Below are positions 53,754 through 63,521 of a DNA stretch of 64,000 nt, piece by piece. The notes under the pieces were generated by a model that saw only the letters and a list, made by a program, of their open reading frames with translations, was not told the origin of the DNA and did no database searches. The stretch covers positions 1,922,001 through 1,986,000 of the forward strand of contig CP121691.1 of NCBI GenBank assembly GCA_038396585.1, written 5' to 3'. How positions within the stretch are numbered: the stretch's first letter is position 1; each line of letters opens with the position of its first letter. The DNA comes from Vallitaleaceae bacterium 9-2 (GTDB taxonomy: Bacteria > Bacillota > Clostridia > Lachnospirales > Vallitaleaceae). Made by a program: the position numbers and the translations under genes.

Positions 53754-54356
53754 TTAGTTTACGACTTTTACCATACTATATCTTAAAACAGTCTCTTTAT
53801 ACATATACCCTTTTTGGAAAACTTCTGCCACCAAATTATCATCATATGCATCGTTTTCCTCATGCGTCACTGCATGATGTAAATTCGGATCAAACTCTTG
53901 ATGTAATGCATCGATTTCTTTGACACCAAGCTCAGTCATTGTATCCATCAACTGTTTGTAAATCATTTCAATACCTTTAGTAATACCTAAATCTTTTTCT
54001 TCTTCACTAATATGTTCTAACGCTCTTTCAAAGTTATCAATAACAGGAAGCAGATTTTCTAACACTTCTTTAGCTCCACTATCATACATTGCAGCTTTTT
54101 CTTTGATTGTACGCTTTCTAAAGTTATCAAATTCTGCTATTGTACGTTGATACTTATCTGCGTTTTCTTTTGCTTGTTTTTCCGCCTCGATAAGCGCCTG
54201 TTTTACAAGCTCTGCCTCTGCCACAGTATCTGTTGCATCACTTTCTGACTCAGGCATTTCATCAATCACTTCTGCTTCCACTTCAACTTCGTCTTTTTGG
54301 ATTTCTTCATTATCGACTTGTGTCGTTTCATCATGTAATTCTTCGTTTTTCTTCAT
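53754..54356 (-). CDS. grpE: nucleotide exchange factor GrpE
   Basis: The 200-residue protein has an acidic, low-complexity N-terminus (about 1-45), a long coiled coil, and the C-terminal beta domain with [20 protein letters not shown] near residues 140-160. It releases ADP from DnaK. It lies 18 bp after hrcA and 25 bp before dnaK. Confidence 0.95.
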   Translation of the reverse strand: MKKNEELHDETTQVDNEEIQKDEVEVEAEVIDEMPESESDATDTVAEAELVKQALIEAEKQAKENADKYQRTIAEFDNFRKRTIKEKAAMYDSGAKEVLENLLPVIDNFERALEHISEEEKDLGITKGIEMIYKQLMDTMTELGVKEIDALHQEFDPNLHHAVTHEENDAYDDNLVAEVFQKGYMYKETVLRYSMVKVVN

Positions 54357-54374
54357 AAGGATACTCTTCTCTTT

Positions 54375-55406
54375 CTATAACTTATTTAATAAATCATCGA
54401 CATTTTTGATTAAACATCTCAAATTCTGAACCGTTCGATCATAATCCATACGCTTAGGGCCAATAATGCCTATAGCACCGACCTTCTCACCGCCAATATG
54501 ATAGGAAGTGGTAATCAAGCTACATTCTTTAAGTCCATCTAATTCGTTTTCTTCACCGATAACAATTTTAACATGCCCATCATCACTTTCAATGGTCGTG
54601 TTAATGATATCTTTGAGCACATCTTTTGTTTCAAGGGTTTTTAGCAACGTAGAGGCTTTACTTATATCGTTAAATTCAGGATACTGTAAAATATTCATCG
54701 TCCCATATGTATAAATATCTGAATCATCCACTTCACGTATTGTTTTAAAAACAACATCAATGACTTTTCCAATAACTTCTTCCCCGTCTTCAACCGGGTC
54801 TTTAATCTTGTGAATAATGTCAAGCCCAATGTCTTCTAATGTCAAACCAATAAGATGTTGATTCAAAGTTAATGTTAATTGATTTAAAAGCTCTTGATTG
54901 ACTTCATGTTCAAGGTGAATCATATAATCTTTGATTGCATTACCATCCGTTACGATTACAGCTAAAACTGCACGTTTTTCAACTTCTACAAGTTGAATAT
55001 TTTTAATTTTACTCTTTTTGTAGGACGGAGAACTTACTATACTTGTATAATGTGTTTCTTTGGCGAGATATTCACCAATTGTTTTTAGCATATCTTCAAT
55101 TCGAGAAGCACTCTTTTTTAATTCTTCTAGATAGACAAGCTTTGTAAATTCTGCTTTTTGCAGCTGTAGCATCATATCCACATAAAATCGATAGCCTTTA
55201 TCTGAAGGAATGCGCCCTGAAGACGTATGAGGCTGCATGATGAACCCAAGCTCTTCTAAATCCGACATTTCGTTTCGAATGGTTGCCGGGCTGATTCCTA
55301 AATCATAATGTCTCGACAGCGTTCGTGAGCCTACCGGTTCGGCAGTTTCAAAATAATCGTGAATAATTGCTTTAAGAATTTGTAACTTCCGCTCATTTAA
55401 TTCCAC
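54375..55406 (-). CDS. hrcA: heat-inducible repressor HrcA
   Basis: The protein of about 343 residues represses chaperone genes at CIRCE. It has an N-terminal winged helix with SPATIRNEMSDLEELGF near residue 43 and the family's central and C-terminal domains. I start at the GTG at 55406, giving the family N-terminus ELNERKLQILKAI; AAGGTGG lies upstream. The in-frame ATG at 55439 would begin inside CIRCE and is unlikely. It is the first gene of the operon and is autoregulated. Confidence 0.94.
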   Translation of the reverse strand: MELNERKLQILKAIIHDYFETAEPVGSRTLSRHYDLGISPATIRNEMSDLEELGFIMQPHTSSGRIPSDKGYRFYVDMMLQLQKAEFTKLVYLEELKKSASRIEDMLKTIGEYLAKETHYTSIVSSPSYKKSKIKNIQLVEVEKRAVLAVIVTDGNAIKDYMIHLEHEVNQELLNQLTLTLNQHLIGLTLEDIGLDIIHKIKDPVEDGEEVIGKVIDVVFKTIREVDDSDIYTYGTMNILQYPEFNDISKASTLLKTLETKDVLKDIINTTIESDDGHVKIVIGEENELDGLKECSLITTSYHIGGEKVGAIGIIGPKRMDYDRTVQNLRCLIKNVDDLLNKL

Positions 55407-55428
55407 AGTCTCACCACCTTCCAATTTG

Positions 55429-55455
55429 TTAGCACTCACTCATAAGGAGTGCTAA
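55429..55455 (-). promoter_or_regulatory. CIRCE operator
   Basis: A perfect CIRCE inverted repeat, TTAGCACTC then nine bases then GAGTGCTAA, lies between the promoter and hrcA. Confidence 0.98.
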
Positions 55456-55465
55456 CCATGTATCT

Positions 55466-55494
55466 ATAATATTATCTTCATTGATATTTGTCAA
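55466..55494 (-). promoter_or_regulatory. promoter of hrcA-grpE-dnaK-dnaJ
   Basis: TTGACA (55489-55494), a 17-bp spacer and TATTAT (55466-55471) lie on the minus strand just before CIRCE, so HrcA would block transcription from it. Confidence 0.85.
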
Positions 55495-55523
55495 CCCTTT
55501 TTATGTCAAAAAATATTAAAACC

Positions 55524-56654
55524 TTATAAAAATTCTTGAAACACGTAGTTGCTGACATCAATTCCTTTATCTGTTAGTTTCAGATACCCCTCGTCAACCA
55601 TCAATAAACCTTCATTTAGCATTTTGACATAAGCTTCTTTCCACTCCTTATGAAAAGGATCATCAAAGGTTTTGTTAAAGGACTCTAGATGAATGCCTCT
55701 ATCTAATCGTAGTTCTAAAAAGATTTGCTCTTCCATTCGCCTTTTCTTTGAAGCCGTGTCTGTAAGTTCACGGATGGTATCGATATGACTCGAATGTTTA
55801 ATGTAATTATCCATATCCGAAGTATTGCTATAACGTGCACCATGAATGTATGATGCAGCTCCAAGACCTATCCCAATATAGTTTTTATCCGTCCAATAAG
55901 AGAGATTATGTTGACATTCATAGCCATCTTTTGCAAAGTTAGATATCTCATATCGATGATAGCCATATTCTTTTAAAATCTCTTTTGTGCGATGATACAT
56001 TCTGCGTTCATCTTCTTCAGAAGGTAGTATTAATTGATTGCGTGTATATAAGTCATCGAATGCTGTGTTTTCTTCAATAATTAAACTATAGGTTGAAAGA
56101 TGTTCCGGCGAAAGCTTTGCTACAGTATGAAGAGTTTTTTCCCATGATGCATTGGTCTGGTTTGGAAGCCCAAACATTAAGTCGATGTTAATGTTTGTAA
56201 TATTGGCTTGACGCAAACGATGATAGGTTTTTAAAAAATCGTCATAATTATGAATGCGTCCCAACATTTTTAATTCTTCTGCATCTATGGATTGTAAACC
56301 AATACTTACCCGATTAATGGGTGTCTTTTCTATCCATTTTGCAAAAGCTTGTGTAACGGTTCCTGGGTTAACTTCGATACTGACTTCTGCATCACTTTGC
56401 ACCGTAAGATATTGATGGATTGTCTCAAATATCTGATTCAACTGGGCTAGTGTTAAAACCGATGGTGTTCCACCTCCAATAAAAATCGTTTGAATCGGCG
56501 CCTTTAGACGTACAGAATAAGCCTGTATTTCATAACACAGGCTTTCTACATAGTTCTGTTTTGTTTTTATGTCGGTTGGAAACGAGAGAAAATCACAATA
56601 GGCACATTTTTGTGCACAAAATGGAATGTGAATATATAAACTATAGGGATTCAT
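55524..56654 (-). CDS. hemW: radical SAM protein HemW
   Basis: The protein of about 376 residues has a radical SAM motif CAQKCAYCDF near residue 15, GGGTPS near 60 and a C-terminal HemN-like domain. HemW was once named coproporphyrinogen oxidase but acts as a heme chaperone in studied species. The start at 56654 is the ATG after AAGGAG that overlaps the lepA stop; an upstream in-frame opening at 56675 is inside lepA. The lepA-hemW order before hrcA is the Bacillus one. Confidence 0.92.
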   Translation of the reverse strand: MNPYSLYIHIPFCAQKCAYCDFLSFPTDIKTKQNYVESLCYEIQAYSVRLKAPIQTIFIGGGTPSVLTLAQLNQIFETIHQYLTVQSDAEVSIEVNPGTVTQAFAKWIEKTPINRVSIGLQSIDAEELKMLGRIHNYDDFLKTYHRLRQANITNINIDLMFGLPNQTNASWEKTLHTVAKLSPEHLSTYSLIIEENTAFDDLYTRNQLILPSEEDERRMYHRTKEILKEYGYHRYEISNFAKDGYECQHNLSYWTDKNYIGIGLGAASYIHGARYSNTSDMDNYIKHSSHIDTIRELTDTASKKRRMEEQIFLELRLDRGIHLESFNKTFDDPFHKEWKEAYVKMLNEGLLMVDEGYLKLTDKGIDVSNYVFQEFL

Positions 56655-56664
56655 AACGTTCTCC

Positions 56665-58467
56665 TTACTCGTCAAGCTTAAGGATACTCATAAATGCCTT
56701 TTGAGGCACTTCGACACTTCCTACTTGGCGCATACGTTTTTTACCTTCTTTTTGCTTTTCCAGTAGTTTTCGCTTACGACTGATATCCCCACCATAACAT
56801 TTTGCAAGGACATCTTTACGCATTGCACGTACTGTCTCACGTGCAATAACTTTGTTCCCGATAGATGCTTGAATCGGGATTTCAAACATATGTCTTGGAA
56901 TTTCATTTTTTAACTTTTCTACAATTTTACGACCACGTTCGTAGGCTTTTTCCCGGTGGACGATAAAACTTAGAGCATCCACAATTTCTTTATTGATCAG
57001 CACATCTAAACGTACAAGATCAGATTCAACATAGCCAATTAATTGATAGTCAAAAGATGCATAACCTTTAGTTCTTGATTTTAATGCATCAAAAAAATCA
57101 TAAATAATCTCATTAAGTGGGAGTTCATAAGTTAAAAGCGCTCGCGATTCTTCGATATAGTCCATATGAATATATGTACCACGACGGTCTTGACACAAAT
57201 CCATAATTGTTCCTACATATTCTTTTGGAACCATAATCTCTGCTTTTACCATGGGCTCTTCCATATATTGAATCTCAGAAGGTTCTGGTAGGTCAATGGG
57301 ATTAGCCAAAGCTATTTCTTCACCATTGGTTTTTTTCACTTTATAAATTACACTTGGTGCTGTTGTAACAATATCAAGGTTATATTCTCGTTCAATACGC
57401 TCTTGAATAATTTCAAGATGCAACAGTCCAAGAAAACCACATCGAAAACCAAATCCTAAGGCGACTGAGGTCTCTGCTTCATATTGTAGCGCTGCATCAT
57501 TAAGCTTTAATTTATCGAGCGCATCACGTAGGTCTTGATACTTTGACCCATCTGCCGGATAAATACCACAATATACCATAGGGTTAACTTTTTTATATCC
57601 TGCAAGCGCTTTTTCAGTCTCACGTCCGACTTCTGTAATCGTATCCCCGACTTGGGTATCCGACACATTTTTGATGCTGGCTGTAATATAGCCAACGAAT
57701 CCAGCCTCTAAGGCATCTGTAGGAATAAAACTTCCCGGCGCAAAATAGCCTACTTCAATGACTTCAAATTCTTTTTTAGTCGCCATCATTTTAATTCTTG
57801 ACCCTTTTCGAATCGTCCCTTCCATGATACGACAAAATACAATAACCCCTTTATATGGATCATATACTGAATCAAAAATCAAAGCCTTGAGGGGAGCTTT
57901 TGAATCCCCTATCGGCGCTGGAATCTTATGTACAATTGCTTCAAGTACATCTTCAACATTCAATCCTTCTTTTGCTGAGATTTTTGGTGCATCTTGAGCC
58001 TCAAGTCCGATAATGTCTTCCACTTCTTCAATAACACGCTGAGGATCCGCACTTGGCAAATCAATTTTATTAATAACAGGCATAATTTCTAAATCGTTTT
58101 CTAATGCCAAATATACATTTGCCATTGTCTGGGCTTCTATTCCTTGTGCTGCATCAACAACTAAAACGGCTCCTTCGCAAGCAGCTAATGCACGGGAAAC
58201 TTCATAATTAAAGTCAACATGCCCCGGAGTATCAATCAGATTAAAGACATATTCTTCCCCATCCTTTGCTGTATAAACGAGACGAACAGCTTGTGCTTTA
58301 ATCGTAATGCCGCGCTCACGTTCTAATTCCATGGTATCTAAAACTTGTTCACTCATTTCACGTTCCGTTAATAATCCGGTCATTTGTATGATACGGTCTG
58401 CCAATGTTGATTTTCCATGATCAATATGAGCGATGATACTAAAATTTCTTATATTTTCTTGTTTCAT
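56665..58467 (-). CDS. lepA: translation elongation factor 4 (LepA)
   Basis: The 600-residue GTPase has G1 HIDHGKST near residue 14, DTPGHVDF near 80, NKIDLPSA near 135, an EF-G-like body, and the LepA-specific C-terminal domain ending LKLDE. EF-4 can back-translocate the ribosome. The start at 58467 follows GGAAGGAA; a longer start at 58506 would add an unusual tail. Confidence 0.95.
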   Translation of the reverse strand: MKQENIRNFSIIAHIDHGKSTLADRIIQMTGLLTEREMSEQVLDTMELERERGITIKAQAVRLVYTAKDGEEYVFNLIDTPGHVDFNYEVSRALAACEGAVLVVDAAQGIEAQTMANVYLALENDLEIMPVINKIDLPSADPQRVIEEVEDIIGLEAQDAPKISAKEGLNVEDVLEAIVHKIPAPIGDSKAPLKALIFDSVYDPYKGVIVFCRIMEGTIRKGSRIKMMATKKEFEVIEVGYFAPGSFIPTDALEAGFVGYITASIKNVSDTQVGDTITEVGRETEKALAGYKKVNPMVYCGIYPADGSKYQDLRDALDKLKLNDAALQYEAETSVALGFGFRCGFLGLLHLEIIQERIEREYNLDIVTTAPSVIYKVKKTNGEEIALANPIDLPEPSEIQYMEEPMVKAEIMVPKEYVGTIMDLCQDRRGTYIHMDYIEESRALLTYELPLNEIIYDFFDALKSRTKGYASFDYQLIGYVESDLVRLDVLINKEIVDALSFIVHREKAYERGRKIVEKLKNEIPRHMFEIPIQASIGNKVIARETVRAMRKDVLAKCYGGDISRKRKLLEKQKEGKKRMRQVGSVEVPQKAFMSILKLDE

Positions 58468-58541
58468 AACGCATTTCCTTCCGAACAAGCTCTTGTGCAT
58501 GCACAATAAACGCTTGAAAATTATATACTATCCAGTTGCTA

Positions 58542-58570
58542 ATTATAACATAGCAAAACTATAGAATCAA
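58542..58570 (-). promoter_or_regulatory. promoter of lepA-hemW
   Basis: TTGATT (58565-58570), a 17-bp spacer and TATAAT (58542-58547) face left, back to back with the serS promoter. The leader holds a 14-bp palindrome (58493-58506). Confidence 0.72.
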
Positions 58571-58571
58571 C

Positions 58572-58600
58572 TTGACTTTTCATTACCTATCCAATAAACT
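58572..58600 (+). promoter_or_regulatory. promoter of serS
   Basis: TTGACT (58572-58577), a 17-bp spacer and TAAACT (58595-58600) lie close to serS, leaving no room for a T-box leader. Confidence 0.68.
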
Positions 58601-58631
58601 AAAAGAAATGTAAATTGAAAGGATGAACAAC

Positions 58632-59912
58632 ATGTTAGATATGAATCTCATCCGCAATAATCAAGATATGGTTGTTGCCGGACTAAAAAAAAGGGAATAC
58701 AGCGTTGACTTCTCAGATTTTAATGCGTGGGACGAAAAACGTAAGTCGATTATTCAAGAAGTCGAAGCATTAAAAGCTGAACGCAATAAAGTTTCAAAAG
58801 AAATTCCCGCACTCAAAAAAGCAGGTGAAGACGTAGCTCCTATCATTGAGAAGATGTCTTCTTTAAAAGATGAAATTGCATCACTTGACGAATCCCTTCG
58901 TGATGTTGATGAAAAAATAAAAGATTTTGTTGTTAGTCTTCCAAACTTACCTGCAGATGATGTTACACCAGGTGGTAAAGAAAACAATGCTGTTATTCAT
59001 ACATGGGGTGAAAAACCAGCACATGATTTTGAAGTAAAAAATCATGTTGAACTTGCTGAAAGCCTCGGAATTATTGATTATGAGCGGGGAGCAAAACTTG
59101 CCGGAAATGGTTTTTGGATCTATAAAGATAAAGGAGCCCTTCTTGAATGGGCATTGCTAAACTACTTTATAAGCGCCCACCTAAAAGACGGCTATACGTT
59201 TATGCTTCCTCCACACATTTTATCTTATGAATCAGGATATACTGCCGGTCAATTCCCAAAATTTGAAGATGATGTGTTTAAGCTTGAACAAGAAAAAGGC
59301 TATATGCAGTTCTTACTTCCAACAGCTGAGACGGCACTCATTAATTACCACCGTAACGAAACGTTAACTGAAGATGAACTCCCCAAAAAATATTTTGCTT
59401 ATACACCCTGTTATCGAAAAGAAGCTGGTTCCTATCGAGCAGAAGAACGTGGTATGATTCGTGGTCATCAATTTAATAAAGTAGAGATGTTCCAATACAC
59501 CACTCCCGAACAATCTGATGCCGCTTTAGAAGAGCTTATCAAAAAAGCTGAAGCGTTGGTTCAAGGATTAGGTCTTCATTATCAACTGTCCAAACTCGCT
59601 GCAGGCGATTGTAGTGCTTCAATGCGTAAAACCTATGATATTGAGGTTTGGATTGAAAGTATGCAAGTATACAAAGAAGTAAGTTCCGCATCCAATGCCG
59701 GTGACTATCAAGCCCGTCGCGGAAATATGAAGTATCGTATGGTTAGTGAAAAGAAAGCTGCATTTATGCATACTTTAAACGCATCTGGACTTGCAACTTC
59801 ACGTATTCTTCCTGCTTTACTTGAACAACATCAACAAGCGGACGGTTCTGTTTTGATCCCTGAAGCATTACGACCATTTACAGGTTTTGATAAAATTGAG
59901 CCTATAAAATAA
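58632..59912 (+). CDS. serS: seryl-tRNA synthetase
   Basis: The 426-residue class II synthetase charges tRNA-Ser. An N-terminal helical arm (about residues 30-105) binds the tRNA, followed by the catalytic core with class II motifs around PTAETALINYH (near 225), FAYTPCYRKEAGSYRAEERG (motif 2, 255-275) and an NASGLATSRILPALLE stretch of motif 3 (near 380). The ATG at 58632 follows AAAGGA by nine bases and opens MLDMNLIRNN, the family start; an in-frame ATG at 58623 is nearer the ribosome site. Confidence 0.96.
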   Translation: MLDMNLIRNNQDMVVAGLKKREYSVDFSDFNAWDEKRKSIIQEVEALKAERNKVSKEIPALKKAGEDVAPIIEKMSSLKDEIASLDESLRDVDEKIKDFVVSLPNLPADDVTPGGKENNAVIHTWGEKPAHDFEVKNHVELAESLGIIDYERGAKLAGNGFWIYKDKGALLEWALLNYFISAHLKDGYTFMLPPHILSYESGYTAGQFPKFEDDVFKLEQEKGYMQFLLPTAETALINYHRNETLTEDELPKKYFAYTPCYRKEAGSYRAEERGMIRGHQFNKVEMFQYTTPEQSDAALEELIKKAEALVQGLGLHYQLSKLAAGDCSASMRKTYDIEVWIESMQVYKEVSSASNAGDYQARRGNMKYRMVSEKKAAFMHTLNASGLATSRILPALLEQHQQADGSVLIPEALRPFTGFDKIEPIK

Positions 59913-59933
59913 GACGTACTTATATAAAAGCTA

Positions 59934-59961
59934 AAAGCGCTGTTAATATTAACAGCGCTTT
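59934..59961. terminator. bidirectional terminator between serS and the ferritin-like gene
   Basis: A perfect 28-bp palindrome (AAAGCGCTGTTAAT and its complement) lies between the convergent genes. T tracts are short on both sides. Confidence 0.75.
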
Positions 59962-59987
59962 GTTTATTCTAGAAAATATATAACTCG

Positions 59988-60440
59988 TTAAATAAGTGCT
60001 TCTAAACGTTCTAAGTGTTTTTCTTCTTCTTTGATAATACGATTAAGAACTTCTTTAACTTTATCATTCGCAAACTCCAATAAGTTTACATAATAATTAA
60101 TAGTCACACGCTCTGTCTCCGCACCAATTTTTAGTGCGTCGCGTACAGAGTCAATTGGAGCTTGACTTCGATTAAAGCCTTCATTTTTTGCATAGCTTGC
60201 AAAAAACTCTTGCACTTGATCTGAAAATAAATAGTCCTCTTGTGATGCATCTACATTTAGTTCATTATACATGCTTTTAAATACCTTTGCATGTTCTTTT
60301 TCATCCTCAGCCATACCTAATAAAATTTCTTTAAGTTCTAAATCAGCCATTGTCGCGTATTTTTCATAAAACTTTACGCCTTCTTCTTCCATACTAATTG
60401 CAAGTTGTAGCACTTCTGCTCCTGTAAATTTTGGTTGCAT
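59988..60440 (-). CDS. ferritin-like diiron protein (rubrerythrin type)
   Basis: The 150-residue four-helix protein has the four iron-ligand stretches SMEEEGVKFYEKY, AEDEKEHAKVF, ETERVTINYY and IKEEEKHLERLE, the pattern of rubrerythrin-type diiron domains. The C-terminal rubredoxin domain is missing, so it may act as an erythrin or as an iron or peroxide sensor. AAAGGTGA precedes the ATG; it follows plsC by seven bases and is probably co-transcribed. Confidence 0.85.
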   Translation of the reverse strand: MQPKFTGAEVLQLAISMEEEGVKFYEKYATMADLELKEILLGMAEDEKEHAKVFKSMYNELNVDASQEDYLFSDQVQEFFASYAKNEGFNRSQAPIDSVRDALKIGAETERVTINYYVNLLEFANDKVKEVLNRIIKEEEKHLERLEALI

Positions 60441-60447
60441 ATTATCA

Positions 60448-61161
60448 TCACCTTTCCAATGCTTTTTTTATTATTGCATGAACATGATTATGTAGATTGT
60501 TCACGTCTTCACGGCTTAATGCAGTCACATCAATCGGTTCATGAAAAATAACAGACAACTCTGTCTTTCGCACACGTTTATGTTCTTCATAAACTTTGTA
60601 CGTATTTTTCAATGTCACAGGTACAATCGGAACCCCCGCTTTTACTGCCAGTTTTAATGATCCGGGTTTAAATGCATTCATTTGTCCCAGGTCACTTCGG
60701 GTTCCTTCTGGGAAAATAACTAGACTCTTCCCATCTTTTAGCATATCAATACCTTCCAAAATTACTTTTAACGATTGACGCATGTTTTTACGGTCCATGA
60801 AAAGGCATCCCATCTTTTTCATCCACCATGATAACATCGGTACTTTTTCAAGTTCAACCTTTGCTATAAATGCAGCAAAATGCGGAAGATGAACCATTAA
60901 AACCGGTATATCAAAGTAGCTTTGATGATTAACCACAAAAAGCACAGGTTTATCTGGCACAAGCTCGGCATTTTCAACTTGAACACGATTACCTGTAGCA
61001 AAAATAATTGACCTAGCCCACAGCGTCGTTAATTTATCAACGAGTCGATGTTGTGCTTTTAAAAGCCCAAGTCCTCCAAAAATCCAATAAGGTATTGCGC
61101 CAATCATACTTATAAGTAAGCTAATTCCAAAATAAATAAAGAAAAAGATCGTTTTAATCAT
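60448..61161 (-). CDS. plsC: 1-acyl-sn-glycerol-3-phosphate acyltransferase
   Basis: The protein of about 237 residues has an N-terminal membrane region, the catalytic motif NHQSYFD near residue 78 (HxxxxD), FPEGTRS near 148 and PGSLKLAVKAGVPIVPV near 165. It acylates lysophosphatidate to phosphatidate. I start at the ATG at 61161 after AAGGAG; the in-frame ATG at 61203 lies upstream of the ribosome site. Confidence 0.93.
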   Translation of the reverse strand: MIKTIFFFIYFGISLLISMIGAIPYWIFGGLGLLKAQHRLVDKLTTLWARSIIFATGNRVQVENAELVPDKPVLFVVNHQSYFDIPVLMVHLPHFAAFIAKVELEKVPMLSWWMKKMGCLFMDRKNMRQSLKVILEGIDMLKDGKSLVIFPEGTRSDLGQMNAFKPGSLKLAVKAGVPIVPVTLKNTYKVYEEHKRVRKTELSVIFHEPIDVTALSREDVNNLHNHVHAIIKKALER

Positions 61162-61191
61162 TAGTTTTCTCCTTAACATGGTGTGTAAACT

Positions 61192-61220
61192 ATTGTAGCC
61201 CAAAAAGTTAATAATTTCAA
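61192..61220 (-). promoter_or_regulatory. promoter of plsC
   Basis: TTGAAA (61215-61220), a 17-bp spacer and TACAAT (61192-61197) lie on the minus strand between feoB and plsC. Confidence 0.62.
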
Positions 61221-61225
61221 CATAA

Positions 61226-63241
61226 TTAGAAATGTTTTAATATTTGATAGAAAACTAAACTCACAACGTATGCCACGACAAGTTGATATCCTAATGAAAA
61301 CCACATCCACTTCCATGACTTGGTTTCACTTTTTATAACGCCAAGGGTAGCGACACATGGTGTATATAAAAGGGAGAAAACCATAAATGCATAGGCGCTT
61401 GCCGCTGTAAACCCAATTTGATTTAAGGCAGCATACAGTCCCGATTCACCTACGCCATAAATAACACTCATACTACTAACAACAATCTCTTTTCCCAACA
61501 CTCCGGCAATTAATGCTAACGCTGCCTGCCAGTCTCCAAATCCAAGCGGAGTAAATATCGGTGCAATTACACGCCCAATATCCGCCCCCAAACTATTTGT
61601 CATATCTACCTTACCTGATAAATTAAACTCAAGAACAACCCATAAAACTACTGATGCAATAAAAATAATTGTACCCGCGCGTTCTAAATACTCTCGTATT
61701 TTTTCCCATACAAAGATTCCCGTTGTTTTAAGTGCCGGTCGTTTATAACTTGGTAATTCAAGAATTAATCCGGGGTTTTGGCTTTCACCCATAACTTTTC
61801 TAAAGAACAACGCCATTATAACGGCGATAACGATTCCAAGCAAATATAAGGAAAAAGCAATAAGTATTTCATTTCCTGGGAAGAAAGCTCTGGAAAACAA
61901 TACATAAATTGGGAACCTAGCGCTACATGACATAAATGGTGTGATCAAAATCGTAATTAACCGGTCTTTTTCACTATTTAAGCTTCGCGTTGTCATGATA
62001 GCAGGAACTGTACACCCAAATCCTAAGATTAGGGGAATTACCGCCTTTCCGTTTAGCCCTATTCGGCTCATGCTTTTATCCATAATTAGGGCCACACGGG
62101 CCATATAACCTGTATCTTCCAGTAAGCTCATTGCTATAAATAAGGCAGCAATATTTGGTAGGAAAATCAATATTCCACCCACACCGCCAATAATTCCATC
62201 AATGATTAGAGAAATAAGCCACTGTCGCACCTGAAATTTTGTCAAAGAACTATACACAAAGGCACTAAAAGAAGCCATTGCACCTTCAAATATATCTGCA
62301 AAATAATTTCCAATAGTAAAAGTAAACGTAAATACTAAAAACATCATCAGAAGAAAAATCGGAATTCCCAACATTGGATGGGTTACAATTGCATCAATTT
62401 TATCCGATAATATCTCTCTTGGTTTATTCTCTTTATTTATTAGAACACATTTGATAAACTGCTCTATAAATTGATACTTACGCTTACCAATTTCTTCTTC
62501 ATAAGTTTCTTGATGTCCCGGTAGATGTTCTTCAAGAAAGTGGCGCTGTTGGTCAATAGGCAATTGTTCAATGGACTCATCACGTAGCTTGCTTAAAATC
62601 TCACGATCATTTTCTAGAACTTTTATACTCAACCAACGCAGCAAATAATCATCTACAGGTTTTTTCAGATGTATTTTTGATGCGATTTCTTTGATTTTAT
62701 CTTCAATCTCTTGTCCATAGTCAATTCTTATAGGGACATATGTATCTTTTGTCTTGGAAGAACGAATCACTTGATGTAAAAGTTTTGTCATACCCTGCTT
62801 TGATACTGCAACAATAGGAACAACAGGAACGTTTAGCCTTCTCGATAGTTCTTGTATATCGACACTTATGCCACGTTCCTCCAGAATATCAATCATATTT
62901 AAAGCAATAATGACCGGATGCCCCAACTCAATCAATTGCAAGGTCAAATATAAATTACGTTCTAGGTTTGAAGCATCAATAATATTGATAATAACATCTG
63001 GATTAAAGTTCAAGATATATTCACGGGTTAAAATCTCCTCCAGGGAATATGGTGAGATACTGTAAATACCTGGTAAGTCAACAAGCGTTATGTTTTTTCC
63101 GTCATGTTTAATCAAGCCTTCTTTTTTTTCAACGGTTACACCTGGCCAATTCCCTACTTTATGCTTTGCACCTGTATACGCATTAAAGAGTGTTGTTTTC
63201 CCGCAATTTGGATTTCCGACTAAAGCCACCTTAATATGCAT
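61226..63241 (-). CDS. feoB: ferrous iron transporter FeoB
   Basis: The 671-residue protein has an N-terminal G domain (GNPNCGKTT near residue 9; VDLPGIYSIS near 54; NMID near 115) and a helical S domain. About eight membrane segments follow, with a GFGCTVPAIMTTRSL core near residue 400. It imports Fe2+. Its ATG overlaps the feoA stop (TAATG), so the pair is coupled. The C-terminal Cys-rich FeoC-like tail is absent. Confidence 0.95.
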   Translation of the reverse strand: MHIKVALVGNPNCGKTTLFNAYTGAKHKVGNWPGVTVEKKEGLIKHDGKNITLVDLPGIYSISPYSLEEILTREYILNFNPDVIINIIDASNLERNLYLTLQLIELGHPVIIALNMIDILEERGISVDIQELSRRLNVPVVPIVAVSKQGMTKLLHQVIRSSKTKDTYVPIRIDYGQEIEDKIKEIASKIHLKKPVDDYLLRWLSIKVLENDREILSKLRDESIEQLPIDQQRHFLEEHLPGHQETYEEEIGKRKYQFIEQFIKCVLINKENKPREILSDKIDAIVTHPMLGIPIFLLMMFLVFTFTFTIGNYFADIFEGAMASFSAFVYSSLTKFQVRQWLISLIIDGIIGGVGGILIFLPNIAALFIAMSLLEDTGYMARVALIMDKSMSRIGLNGKAVIPLILGFGCTVPAIMTTRSLNSEKDRLITILITPFMSCSARFPIYVLFSRAFFPGNEILIAFSLYLLGIVIAVIMALFFRKVMGESQNPGLILELPSYKRPALKTTGIFVWEKIREYLERAGTIIFIASVVLWVVLEFNLSGKVDMTNSLGADIGRVIAPIFTPLGFGDWQAALALIAGVLGKEIVVSSMSVIYGVGESGLYAALNQIGFTAASAYAFMVFSLLYTPCVATLGVIKSETKSWKWMWFSLGYQLVVAYVVSLVFYQILKHF

Positions 63242-63495
63242 TAGTGTTTCCTCTCTTTCATAAGGTTTTCTTTAGTCACTTCATTAACATCAATTTGACG
63301 AAGTATATTCTCACTTAATGCGACTCTTGAGCCTCGGACACGTAACACATAGGCGTGCCCACCTAATTGTGACATGATTTTTATTTTTACACCTTGTGTG
63401 ATCCCCATATTCTGTAAATGTTTTTTTGTTTTTGGATCTACTTCTATATAATTCACTTCGTATGTGTGACTTTTTTTTCCGTCATATAGTTTCAT
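63241..63495 (-). CDS. feoA: ferrous iron transport protein FeoA
   Basis: The protein of about 84 residues is an SH3-like FeoA with HLQNMGITQGVKIKIMSQ and ALSENILRQI motifs. It is thought to regulate or assemble FeoB. The ATG at 63495 follows GAGG at seven bases; a TTG at 63501 is an alternative. Confidence 0.92.
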   Translation of the reverse strand: MKLYDGKKSHTYEVNYIEVDPKTKKHLQNMGITQGVKIKIMSQLGGHAYVLRVRGSRVALSENILRQIDVNEVTKENLMKERKH

Positions 63496-63521
63496 TACCA
63501 AACCTCGTATTCATATTATGT

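Noticed and set aside
58493-58506. Palindrome TTGTGCATGCACAA as an operator in the lepA leader
   Set aside because: It is a perfect 14-bp palindrome, but a single copy with no known family match is not enough to call a site.
58507-58631. T-box leader before serS
   Set aside because: The predicted start leaves only about 25 nt of leader, and no antiterminator or specifier hairpin is visible.
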